From NCBI RefSeq assembly GCF_024169315.1, contig NZ_JALJWR010000001.1, forward strand, positions 5,940,501 to 6,004,500: 64,000 nt of DNA. The letters are read 5' to 3'. Position 1 is the first letter of the stretch, and every line of letters starts with the position of its first letter. The notes under the pieces are model-generated. The model made no database searches and was not told where the DNA came from. It was given only the letters and a program-made list of their open reading frames with translations. Shown one piece after another: positions 32,912 through 42,442 of the stretch. The translations under genes and the position numbers were made by a program. The DNA comes from Pseudomonas migulae (GTDB taxonomy: Bacteria; Pseudomonadota; Gammaproteobacteria; Pseudomonadales; Pseudomonadaceae).

Positions 32912-35302
32912 ATGTCGTTGCACGCCGTGCGCCCCAAGATCCTGGGTTTTATCAGTGAAGATGTTTCGGCCTGGCTGGTCGCGCTGCTGGTATTGGTCGT
33001 CGGCGGCGTTCTGACGGGGTTGTTGGCCTGGTCGACCCTGAATCTGTTTCACCAGCAATTGCGGCAACGTTTCCAGCTGCTGGCCAGCGAACGTTACAGC
33101 CGTATCGAAGAGCGTTTCGAAGATCAGGAGCAGCGCCTCGATGGTCTGCGCCGGTTCTTCACCAATTCCGATACGGTCGACCGTGAGGAATTCAACGGCT
33201 ACACCCAACCTTTGCTGCACCGAACCCAGGCGTATTCGTTCGCCCGGCGGGTCAGTGGTGCCGAGCGCGCGGAGTTCGAGCGCCAGGTGCGCGAGGAAGG
33301 TTTATCCGATTTCACCGTTCGTGAGCTCAATGCCGAAGGCCAGCTGCAACTGGCGGCCGAACGGGATGAGTACGTGGTGGTGCTGTATAGCCAAACGCAA
33401 AGCCGCCTCGGCTCGCCGTTGGGTTACGATTTGCTGGCGCAACCCCTGCGCCGTTCCACCCTTGAACGGGCCGACCAGAATGCCCGGATGGCAGTGTCGC
33501 AACCGATGCATCTGGTCAGTATCGAGCCGGCCTATGCCAGGGGCGTGCTGCTGGTCGCGCCGGTCCAGTCCCGCAACAGTCCTGCGTCCAGACCCTATGG
33601 TTACGTGATGGCGGTGATCAGCATGCGTCAGTTGCTGGCCGACGGGTTGCCGGAGGCGGGCCGCGATTACCTGTCGGTGCGCATCCTCGACTTATCCACA
33701 GACGAACAGCACGAAGTGCTCTTTGAATCGCCCAACGGGCCTGCCGTCAGCGATCTGGCCGCGACCCGGCTGCTGCGGCTGGCCGATCACGACTATCAAG
33801 TCGACATCCAGCCCAGCGAAGCCTTCCTGCAAGCCAACCATTCTTCGGTCACCAGCGTGGTGGTGCTGGGTGGCTTGCTCAGTCTGATGCTCAGCGCGCT
33901 GCTTTATGTGCTGGTCAGTCAGCGCCAACGGGCGTTGAGAATGGTCGAGCAGCGGACCCAGGAACTGCGCGCCCGCGAGCAGGAACTGCGCGGCACCCAT
34001 GGTCAGTTGCGCGGCGTGCTGAATGCCGCGACTCAGGTGGCGATCATCGCCACCGACCTGCGCGGCGTCATCAGCACGTTCAATGCCGGGGCGGAGCAGA
34101 TGCTCGGCTATTCCAGCATGGAAGTGGTGGGCCACATGACCCTGGAAAACCTGCACCTGCCTCGGGAGCTGGCGGCGCGTTCGGCAGAGTTGAGCGCGCG
34201 CTACGGCAAGCCGATTCCGACCTGCCAGGCCATGTTGGTCGAGGGCGGCGAGGAGGGCGGTCACGAAGCGCGGGAGTGGACCCTGGTTCGCGGCGACGGC
34301 AGCCATTTGACGGTGAACATGCTGGCGACCCCGGTGCTCGACGAGCAGGGGCTGTGGGTCGGGCACCTGGCAATCTGCATCGACGTTACCGAGCGCAAGC
34401 GGGTGTATGAGGCGCTCGCTGCACGGGATTTGTTATTGAAGAAACTCAGCGCCCATGTGCCCGGCGGGATTTACCAGTTCAAGATGGAATTCGACGGTCG
34501 CTTCAGTGTGATCTACGCCAGTGACGGCATTCGCGAGATCTACGAACTCGATCCGGATGTGATGCTGCTCAACGCTGAAGCGATTTTCACCCGGATTCAT
34601 CCCCAGGACACCACTCGGGTTCGCGCCTCTATCCGCGCGTCGGCGGACACGCTCAGCCCGTGGCGCGAGGAATATCGCGTGGTGCTGCCGGCGCGTGGCA
34701 TGCGCTGGGTCCGGGGTGAAGCGACCCCGGAAGAACTGCCCGGTGGCGGGGTGCTCTGGCATGGCTACGTCTCGGATATCTCCGACCTGAAACGGGTGGA
34801 GGAAGAGCTGCGGGCACTGTCGATTACCGACTCACTGACCGGGATCCACAACCGCCGCTACTTCCAGGAGCGCCTGACCACCGAAATGGCCCGGGTCGAG
34901 CGCGGTGGCGGCGAGTTGTCGGTGATCATGCTCGACATCGACCACTTCAAACGCATCAATGACCAGCACGGTCATGCCGTAGGTGATCGGGTGTTGCAGG
35001 CAGTGTGCGAGCGGATCGGCCTACGGCTGCGTCGCACCGACGTGTTCTGTCGCCTGGGCGGCGAGGAGTTCATGGTGCTCTGCCCGGACATCGATGGCGA
35101 GCAGGCCTACACGTTGGCGCTGGAGTTGTGGCAAGGCTTGCGCAGCTCGCCGATCGAGGACGTCGGGATCGTCACTGCGAGTTTCGGCATTGCCAGTTGG
35201 CGCGTCGACGAGGGCGCGGATGCGCTGCTGCTGCGGGCCGACTCGGGGGTGTATGCGGCGAAGCAGGCGGGACGGGATCGGGTTCAGGGCGAGATGAATT
35301 AA
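32912..35302 (+). CDS. CHASE-PAS-PAS-GGDEF membrane diguanylate cyclase
   Basis: 796 residues. Membrane helices at about 22-45 and about 310-335 flank a periplasmic CHASE domain (EERFEDQEQRLDGLRRFF...). Two PAS domains follow (about 370-500 and 520-640) and a C-terminal GGDEF domain. The active-site motif is GGEEF (CRLGGEEFMVL), with an inhibitory RxxD site five residues before it (RRTD). It should make cyclic di-GMP in response to an external ligand. It stands alone, followed by a REP doublet. Confidence 0.93.
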   Translation: MSLHAVRPKILGFISEDVSAWLVALLVLVVGGVLTGLLAWSTLNLFHQQLRQRFQLLASERYSRIEERFEDQEQRLDGLRRFFTNSDTVDREEFNGYTQPLLHRTQAYSFARRVSGAERAEFERQVREEGLSDFTVRELNAEGQLQLAAERDEYVVVLYSQTQSRLGSPLGYDLLAQPLRRSTLERADQNARMAVSQPMHLVSIEPAYARGVLLVAPVQSRNSPASRPYGYVMAVISMRQLLADGLPEAGRDYLSVRILDLSTDEQHEVLFESPNGPAVSDLAATRLLRLADHDYQVDIQPSEAFLQANHSSVTSVVVLGGLLSLMLSALLYVLVSQRQRALRMVEQRTQELRAREQELRGTHGQLRGVLNAATQVAIIATDLRGVISTFNAGAEQMLGYSSMEVVGHMTLENLHLPRELAARSAELSARYGKPIPTCQAMLVEGGEEGGHEAREWTLVRGDGSHLTVNMLATPVLDEQGLWVGHLAICIDVTERKRVYEALAARDLLLKKLSAHVPGGIYQFKMEFDGRFSVIYASDGIREIYELDPDVMLLNAEAIFTRIHPQDTTRVRASIRASADTLSPWREEYRVVLPARGMRWVRGEATPEELPGGGVLWHGYVSDISDLKRVEEELRALSITDSLTGIHNRRYFQERLTTEMARVERGGGELSVIMLDIDHFKRINDQHGHAVGDRVLQAVCERIGLRLRRTDVFCRLGGEEFMVLCPDIDGEQAYTLALELWQGLRSSPIEDVGIVTASFGIASWRVDEGADALLLRADSGVYAAKQAGRDRVQGEMN

Positions 35303-35321
35303 CCCGAACTGTACTCAAACC

Positions 35322-35412
35322 CTGTGGGAGCGGGCTTGCCTGCGAAAGCGGTGTATCAGTCGACATTGATGTTGAATGACACACCGCTTTCGCGAGCAAG
35401 CCCGCTCCCACA
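35322..35412. repeat. REP doublet, family 1
   Basis: TGTGGGAGCGGGCTTGCCTG and CGCGAGCAAGCCCGCTCCCA in inverted orientation, with complementary CGAAAGCGGTGT/ACACCGCTTTCG extending the stem. It lies between the GGDEF gene and dacB (convergent). Confidence 0.88.
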
Positions 35413-35439
35413 TTTGATCTCCTGTGTCTGGACGATCGT

Positions 35440-36900
35440 TTACAACACCGAAGCCGTATCCGGCAGTTTCGGCTGGCGATACAAGTCCAGCAGCACCTGA
35501 TCCAGCACCGACGACGCACCAAACGGTGCCTTGTCGTTGAGGATCGCCACCACCGCCCAGGTATTGCCGTTAACGTCGCGGCTGAAACCGGAGATCGCGC
35601 GCACGGTGTTCAGGGTGCCGGTCTTGACGTGGGCTTCACCGCGCATCGCGGTGGTCTTCAGGCGTTTGCGCATGGTGCCGTCGGTGCCGGCAATCGGCAT
35701 CGAGCTGATGAACTCGGCCGCGTACGGGCTGCGCCATGCGGCCTGCAGCATCGCCGCCATTTCCCGCGCACTGACACGTTCTGCCCGGGACAGGCCGGAA
35801 CCGTTTTCCATCACCAGGTGCGGCGCGGTGATGCCTTTCTTCGCCAGCCACTGACGCACCACGCGCTGGGCCGCCTTGGCGTCGTCGCTGTCGGCGTCGG
35901 TGCGGAATTTCTGGCCCAGGCTCAGGAACAGCTGCTGAGCCATGGTGTTGTTACTGTATTTGTTGATGTCGCGAATGATTTCCGCCAGGTCCGGCGAGAA
36001 GGCGCGAGCGAGGACCTTGGCATCTTTTGGCGTTGGTGCCAGCACGTCCTTGCCCTGGATGCTGCCACCCAGTTCTTTCCAGATCGCCCGGACCGCGCCC
36101 GCGGTATAGGTTGCGTGGTCGAGCAACGACAGGTAAGTCTGCGAGCTGCAGCCATCACCCAACTGACCGCCGACGGTCACGTTCACGGTGCCATCGGCCT
36201 GGGTCACCGGGTTGTAGCGCACGCCACCGGTGCATTGCTTGGAGTTGACGGCCTTGACCTGGTTTTCGATGCGGATGCTGGAAATCGGCGGCTCGACCGA
36301 AATCAGCACCCGACCGTTGTCGTTGCGCGCCACGAAGCGCAGTGCCTTGAGGTTGACCAGCAGTGAATCGGGTTTGACCAGGAACGGTTTGTTCTCGTCA
36401 TTGCCGTCATCGTTGAACTCGGGCAATTGCGGTTGCACGAAGAAACCACGATCCAGCACCAGGTCGCCGGTGACCTGGGTTACGCCGTTGGCGCGCAGGT
36501 CGCGCATCAACAGCCAGAGTTTTTCCATGTTCAGTTTCGGATCGCCGCCACCCTTGAGGTAGAGGTTGCCGTTGAGAATGCCGCCGCTGAGCGTGCCGTC
36601 GGTGTAGAACTCGGTTTTCCACTGATGGTTCGGGCCGAGCATTTCCAGGGCAGCGTACGTGGTGACGAGTTTCATGGTCGAGGCCGGGTTGACCGAGACG
36701 TCAGCATTGAAAATGGTCGGCGTGCCGGGGCCGTTGAGCGGGATCATCACCAGTGACAGGGCGTTGTCCTGCAACTTGCTGGCCTTCAGGGCTTTTTCGA
36801 CGTTGGGCGACAGGCCGGTGTTGATGGAGGCGGCGGAAACGGGGAGGGCCAGGGGGATGAGAAGACTGGCCAGCAACAGTGGACGCAAAGATTTGATCAT
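35440..36900 (-). CDS. dacB: D-alanyl-D-alanine carboxypeptidase/endopeptidase, PBP4 type
   Basis: 486 residues from the ATG at 36900. A signal peptide (to about SAA, 23) is followed by the three penicillin-binding motifs: SxxK in PASTMKLVTTYAALE, SxN in NKYSNNTMAQQLF and KTG in HVKTGTLNTVRAISGF. Peptidase S13 family; it trims or cuts cross-links in peptidoglycan. The frame extends 31 codons upstream but the signal peptide fixes this start. Confidence 0.94.
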   Translation of the reverse strand: MIKSLRPLLLASLLIPLALPVSAASINTGLSPNVEKALKASKLQDNALSLVMIPLNGPGTPTIFNADVSVNPASTMKLVTTYAALEMLGPNHQWKTEFYTDGTLSGGILNGNLYLKGGGDPKLNMEKLWLLMRDLRANGVTQVTGDLVLDRGFFVQPQLPEFNDDGNDENKPFLVKPDSLLVNLKALRFVARNDNGRVLISVEPPISSIRIENQVKAVNSKQCTGGVRYNPVTQADGTVNVTVGGQLGDGCSSQTYLSLLDHATYTAGAVRAIWKELGGSIQGKDVLAPTPKDAKVLARAFSPDLAEIIRDINKYSNNTMAQQLFLSLGQKFRTDADSDDAKAAQRVVRQWLAKKGITAPHLVMENGSGLSRAERVSAREMAAMLQAAWRSPYAAEFISSMPIAGTDGTMRKRLKTTAMRGEAHVKTGTLNTVRAISGFSRDVNGNTWAVVAILNDKAPFGASSVLDQVLLDLYRQPKLPDTASVL

Positions 36901-37134
36901 GTGAAATAAAACCCTACAGCCGAGGGGAAAAAAGACGAGGGCATGAAGATAAATTCCCTCAGTGGTCATGAAAGTGTCGGCATTATGCCCCAAGGTGTAG
37001 CGGCTTGTGCTGTGCCCCGGTCGCCTAATCCGCTATTTTTTTACCGACGGTAACGGGTTGGGCCCAGAGAATCGGGCAATTGGCGGCTTAAACTGCTAAA
37101 GTGCCGCCCGTTATTACTTATGAGGATTGTTCCA

Positions 37135-37479
37135 ATGGCGACTAACCGTTCCCAGCGTCTGCGCAAAAAACTGTGCGTCGATGAATTTCAAGAGCTGGGT
37201 TTCGAACTGAACCTGGATTTCAAAGAAGATTTGGCTGATGAAGCCATTGATGCTTTCCTCGACGCGTTCCTGAAAGAAGCCATGGAAGCCAACGGTCTGG
37301 GCTATGTTGGCGGCGACGACTTCGGTCTGGTTTGCCTGCAGAAGCGTGGCTCGGTGTCCGAAGAGCAGCGTGCTGCTGTTGAAGCCTGGCTCAAAGGCCG
37401 CAGCGAACTGACTGAAGCCACCGTCAGCCCGCTGATCGACGTCTGGTACCCGGAAAAGCCGATCAATCCGGTAGCTTGA
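37135..37479 (+). CDS. yggL: YggL-family (DUF469) protein
   Basis: 114 residues from ATG 37135. It starts MATNRSQRLRKKLCVDEFQE and contains GLGYVGGDDFGLVC, typical of the small YggL family, reported to associate with the 50S ribosomal subunit. It is a single-gene unit with a good terminator directly downstream. Confidence 0.9.
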   Translation: MATNRSQRLRKKLCVDEFQELGFELNLDFKEDLADEAIDAFLDAFLKEAMEANGLGYVGGDDFGLVCLQKRGSVSEEQRAAVEAWLKGRSELTEATVSPLIDVWYPEKPINPVA

Positions 37480-37492
37480 TGTCATAAAGAAG

Positions 37493-37519
37493 CGGCGACC
37501 CACGGGTCGCCGTTTTTTT
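37493..37519 (+). terminator. Intrinsic terminator of yggL
   Basis: CGGCGACCC/GGGTCGCCG stem with a 2-base loop, then seven T, starting 14 bases after the stop codon. Confidence 0.93.
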
Positions 37520-37572
37520 ATGCCTGTTTTTTGTTGTCGCATGGCTTGGCTGCGTTGGCGATCTCACGAATG

Positions 37573-37666
37573 CCTTCGCGGGCAAGCCTCGCTCCTACGG
37601 AATTGGAGTCGTTCGCATAACACGTGTACGACTCGGACATGTGGGAGCGAGGCTTGCCCGCGAAGG
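37573..37666. repeat. REP doublet, family 1 variant
   Basis: CCTTCGCGGGCAAGCCTCGC and GCGAGGCTTGCCCGCGAAGG in inverted orientation, with the GCGAGGC variant of the core. It lies between yggL and the benzoate-type transporter gene (convergent). Confidence 0.87.
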
Positions 37667-37671
37667 GGCCC

Positions 37672-38862
37672 TCAAGCCTTGCGCCAATTCAGAATCACCA
37701 GCGTCACCACCCCCGCCACAATCCCCCAGAACGCCGAGCCGATGGAAAACAGCGTCAGCCCCGACGCCGTGACCATGAAGGTGATCAGCGCCGCTTCACG
37801 TTCTTTCACTTCGGCCATGGCAATGCTCAAGCCATTGATGATCGAGCCGAACAGCGCCAGCGCCGCAATCGACAGCTCCAGTTCTTTCGGCAACGCGGCA
37901 AACAACGCCGCCAGCGTCGCGCCGAAGACTCCGGCGATTCCGTAGAAAATCCCGCACCAGACCGCTGCCGTGTAACGCTTGTTGCGATCCTCGTGGGCAT
38001 GCGGGCCGGTGCAGATGGCCGCGCTGATGGCCGCCAGGTTGATCCCGTGGGAACCGAATGGCGCCAGCAGCAGCGAGGCGATGCCCGTCGTGGTGATCAG
38101 CGGCGAGGCCGGTACCGTGTAACCGTCGGCGCGCAACACGGCGATGCCCGGCATGTTCTGCGAGGTCATCGCCACGACGAACAGCGGGATGCCGATGCTG
38201 ATGGTCGCGGCCAGGGAGAAGTGCGGCGTGGTCCAGACCGGCGTCGCCACTTCCAGGTGAAACGCACTGAAGTCCAGCAGCCCCATGAGCCCTGACAACG
38301 CCGTGCCGATAAGCAATGCAGCAAGTACGGCGTAGCGGGGCGACAGGCGCTTGACCACCAGGTATGTGAAGAACATTCCCAGCACCAGCGCGGTGCGATG
38401 CTGGGCGGCGACGAAGATTTCGCTGCCGATCTTGAACAGGATCCCCGCCAGCAACGCTGCGGCCAATGACGCTGGAATCTTCTTCACCAGGCGTTCGAAG
38501 CTGCCGGTCAAACCACAAATGGTCACCAGCACGGCACAGGTGATGTAGGCGCCAATGGCTTCGCCGTAGCTCACACCGCCCAGACTGGTGATCAGCAACG
38601 CCGCGCCGGGTGTCGACCAGGCGATGGTGATGGGCGTGCGATAACGCAGCGACAGGCCGATCGAGCACACCGCCATGCCGATCGAAATCGCCCAGATCCA
38701 CGAAGAAATCTGCCCGCTGGTCAATCCGGCCGCTTGCCCGGCCTGGAACATCAGCACCAGGGAACTGGTGTAGCCGGTCATCATGGCGATGAACCCGGCA
38801 ACGATGGCCGAGGGTGACGTATCGGCCAGAGGACGGAGCTGCGTGTGCGTGGCGTCGTTCAT
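37672..38862 (-). CDS. benE: BenE-family benzoate/H+ symporter
   Basis: 396 residues from the ATG at 38862, with about 12 membrane segments throughout. Family stretches include TPGAALLITS, GINLAAISAAICTGPHAHED and RADGYTVPASPLITTTG. BenE proteins import benzoate or related aromatic acids. No benABCD genes are nearby, so the substrate is uncertain. The stop lies six bases from a REP doublet. The GntR gene at 39222 is divergent. Confidence 0.88.
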   Translation of the reverse strand: MNDATHTQLRPLADTSPSAIVAGFIAMMTGYTSSLVLMFQAGQAAGLTSGQISSWIWAISIGMAVCSIGLSLRYRTPITIAWSTPGAALLITSLGGVSYGEAIGAYITCAVLVTICGLTGSFERLVKKIPASLAAALLAGILFKIGSEIFVAAQHRTALVLGMFFTYLVVKRLSPRYAVLAALLIGTALSGLMGLLDFSAFHLEVATPVWTTPHFSLAATISIGIPLFVVAMTSQNMPGIAVLRADGYTVPASPLITTTGIASLLLAPFGSHGINLAAISAAICTGPHAHEDRNKRYTAAVWCGIFYGIAGVFGATLAALFAALPKELELSIAALALFGSIINGLSIAMAEVKEREAALITFMVTASGLTLFSIGSAFWGIVAGVVTLVILNWRKA

Positions 38863-38908
38863 GACAGCGGTGTTCCTTTGTTCTGATAAAGATGTCCGAA
38901 TCGACGCA

Positions 38909-39014
38909 ATCCCCTGTGGGAGCGGGCTTGCTCGCGAAAGCGGAGCGTCAGTTAAAGCAGATATCGACTGACACACCGCTTTCGCGAGCAAGCCCGCTCC
39001 CACAGGGGGATTGC
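38909..39014. repeat. REP doublet, family 1
   Basis: ATCCCCTGTGGGAGCGGGCT and AGCCCGCTCCCACAGGGGGA in inverted orientation, with a long near-perfect outer stem. It lies upstream of both benE and the GntR gene. With the operator-like site at 39118 it fills the gap 38863-39221. Confidence 0.88.
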
Positions 39015-39117
39015 GTTCTGGCTGCGGATTCTGTGTTAAAGCCTAAACTCAAAAGTAACCAACCGTTGCTATACAGCAAAGGCGACAAACAGCCGTACAG
39101 TCGTGTTGCCACCATCC

Positions 39118-39129
39118 ATTGTGTACAAT
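39118..39129 (+). promoter_or_regulatory. Operator-like palindrome over a -10 element, upstream of the GntR gene
   Basis: ATTGT-GT-ACAAT is a 12-base palindrome typical in form of FCD-type GntR operators. Its right half contains TACAAT, a possible -10, about 95 bases before the start codon. No good -35 was seen at the usual distance. Autoregulation is an inference. Confidence 0.4.
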
Positions 39130-39221
39130 CGCGGTGTTTTTTACGCGATACTTGCCAGCGACCCACTGTGCCGTATTACAGTCACGGTCAATTCGCCGCA
39201 GTTCTCCCGACTCGAGTGCCC

Positions 39222-39986
39222 ATGAACGAACAGTTGCAACCCCTCAAGAAACAACCGCGAGCAGGCAAAGCCGGCCGCAGCGGTACCCAGGACGATATTG
39301 TCTACGCGCATATCTTCGAGGCCATCCTCGAACAGCGCCTGGCGCCCGGCACCAAGTTGAGCGAAGAAGCGCTGGGGGAAATTTTCGGGGTCAGTCGCAC
39401 CATCATTCGCCGCGCGCTGTCGCGCCTGGCCCATGAAGGCGTCGTGCTGCTGCGGCCGAACCGTGGCGCCGTGGTTGCCAGCCCGAGTGTCGAAGAAGCG
39501 CGTCAGGTGTTCCTCGCCCGGCGTCTGGTCGAGCGGGCGATCACTGAACTGGCGGTGCAACACGCCACCGCCGAGCAAATCGCCGAATTGCGCCAGATGG
39601 TCAACGACGAACGCGACAGTTTCTCCCGTGGCGATCGCGGTGCCGGTATCCGCTTGTCGGGCGAGTTCCACCTGAAACTGGCCGAAGCGGCGAAGAATGC
39701 ACCGCTGATCAGCTTCCAGCGCAGCCTGGTGTCCCAGACTTCGTTGATCATCGCCCAGTATGAAAGTGGCAACCGTTCGCACTGTTCCTACGACGAGCAC
39801 ACCCAGCTGATCGACGCCATCGAAGCGCGTAACGGTGAGTTGGCGGTGAACCTGATGATGCATCACATGGATCACATCGACAGCAAACTCAACCTCGACG
39901 AGGAAAGTGCGTCGGATGATTTGCATGCGGTGTTTTCGCATTTGTTGCAGACCAAGAAGCCTGGGCGTTCGACCGCCAAGCTCTAA
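39222..39986 (+). CDS. GntR family (FCD) transcriptional regulator
   Basis: 254 residues from ATG 39222. A winged helix-turn-helix (about 25-95; LSEEALGEIFGVSRTIIRRA) is followed by an FCD ligand-binding domain (about 100-235) with the metal-ligand type residues in GEFHLKLAEAA and MMHHMDHID. Such proteins usually repress catabolic or transport genes near them. Candidate targets are divergent benE or the guaD-xdh operon. An earlier in-frame start lies in the REP and is not used. Confidence 0.88.
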   Translation: MNEQLQPLKKQPRAGKAGRSGTQDDIVYAHIFEAILEQRLAPGTKLSEEALGEIFGVSRTIIRRALSRLAHEGVVLLRPNRGAVVASPSVEEARQVFLARRLVERAITELAVQHATAEQIAELRQMVNDERDSFSRGDRGAGIRLSGEFHLKLAEAAKNAPLISFQRSLVSQTSLIIAQYESGNRSHCSYDEHTQLIDAIEARNGELAVNLMMHHMDHIDSKLNLDEESASDDLHAVFSHLLQTKKPGRSTAKL

Positions 39987-40003
39987 ATTAGAACGAGTCG
40001 CGC

Positions 40004-40100
40004 CCTTCGCGAGCAAGCCCGCTCCCACATTTGCTCTCTAGCGGACACAATATTTGTGTGCGACACAGAACGAATGTGGGAGCGGGCTTGCTCGCGAAGG
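40004..40100. repeat. REP doublet, family 1
   Basis: CCTTCGCGAGCAAGCCCGCT and AGCGGGCTTGCTCGCGAAGG in inverted orientation, between the convergent GntR and guaD genes. Confidence 0.88.
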
Positions 40101-40115
40101 CGGCATCAAAGACAC

Positions 40116-40153
40116 AAAAAATCCCCCGGGCTTTACAGCTGCGGGGGATTTTT
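40116..40153. terminator. Bidirectional intrinsic terminator between the GntR gene and guaD
   Basis: ATCCCCCG/CGGGGGAT stem flanked by an A-run on the left and a T-run on the right, so it can serve both convergent transcripts. Confidence 0.88.
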
Positions 40154-40167
40154 ATGCCCGAAAAACC

Positions 40168-41472
<1,305 letters not shown>

Positions 41473-41480
41473 GTGATTTC

Positions 41481-42326
41481 TCAACTGGAGGCTTGGCTGC
41501 GGCGTGAAGCAGGCAGCAGTTTGGCAATCGATGATCCGGCGCTGGCGGTGTGCTGGCCGAAATTCGCGTTATAGGTGGCGATGATTTCGCCGGCGATGGA
41601 GATGGCGATTTCCACAGGCAACTTGCCTTTGACTTCGCCGAGGCCCATCGGGCAGCGCATGCGTTGCAGCACGCTGCTGTCAAAACCGCGGTCGCGCAGG
41701 CGATGTTCGAACTTCACCCGTTTGGTCTTCGAACCGATCAGGCCGAAGTAGGCGAAGTCGTTGCGCTTGAGGATCGCGGCGGTGAGTTCGAGGTCGAGCT
41801 GGTGGTTGTGGGTCATGACGATGCAGTAGCTGCCGGCGGGCAGGTCATCGATTTCATCCACGGGTTCTTCGGCGACGATCTTGCGTACGCCGTGGGGGAT
41901 CTGCTCGGGAAATTCGTCTTCCCGCGAATCGATCCAGCGCACCCGGCAGGGCAGGCTGGCGAGCAGCGGCACCAGCGCCCGGCCGACATGGCCGGCGCCG
42001 AACACGGCGATCTGCGCCTGGACCTGGCCCATCGGTTCGAACAGCAAAACCGTCACGCCGCCGCAGCACTGGCCCAGGCTGGCGCCGAGGCTGAAACGCT
42101 CCAGATGGGTGTCCTGTTTGCCGCTGGCCAGCATGTCGCGGCCGATCTGCATGGCCTTGTATTCCAGATGCCCGCCACCGATGGTGTCGAAGCTCTGAGT
42201 GGCGCTGATGACCATCTTCGAACCGGCATTGCGCGGCGTCGAGCCGAGCTCTTCGATGATGGTCACCAACACGCAGGGTTCACCCTGGGATTGCAGGTCG
42301 GCGAGGGCGTCGATCCAGTTGTACAT
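41481..42326 (-). CDS. xdhC: XdhC, molybdenum cofactor chaperone for xanthine dehydrogenase
   Basis: 281 residues from the ATG at 42326, with GAGG five bases before it. The N-terminal XdhC/CoxI domain has SFDTIGGGHLEYKA and SLGQCCGGVTVLL. The C-terminal Rossmann domain has AVFGAGHVGRALVPLL. By family knowledge it binds and sulfurates the molybdenum cofactor and inserts it into XdhB. A REP doublet separates it from xdhB. Confidence 0.95.
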   Translation of the reverse strand: MYNWIDALADLQSQGEPCVLVTIIEELGSTPRNAGSKMVISATQSFDTIGGGHLEYKAMQIGRDMLASGKQDTHLERFSLGASLGQCCGGVTVLLFEPMGQVQAQIAVFGAGHVGRALVPLLASLPCRVRWIDSREDEFPEQIPHGVRKIVAEEPVDEIDDLPAGSYCIVMTHNHQLDLELTAAILKRNDFAYFGLIGSKTKRVKFEHRLRDRGFDSSVLQRMRCPMGLGEVKGKLPVEIAISIAGEIIATYNANFGQHTASAGSSIAKLLPASRRSQASS

Positions 42327-42361
42327 ATTCACCTCGACATCTGTGTTGTCTGTTCGGGACT

Positions 42362-42430
42362 CTTCGCGAGCAAGCCCGCTCCCACAGGGGAATGCATTCC
42401 AAAAGTGGGAGCGGGCTTGCTCGCGAAGGC
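42362..42430. repeat. REP doublet, family 1, inside the xdh operon
   Basis: TTCGCGAGCAAGCCCGCTCC and GGAGCGGGCTTGCTCGCGAA in inverted orientation, in the 116-base gap between xdhB and xdhC. Within an operon such elements can alter relative mRNA levels. Confidence 0.87.
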
Positions 42431-42442
42431 CGCGCTTCGGAT

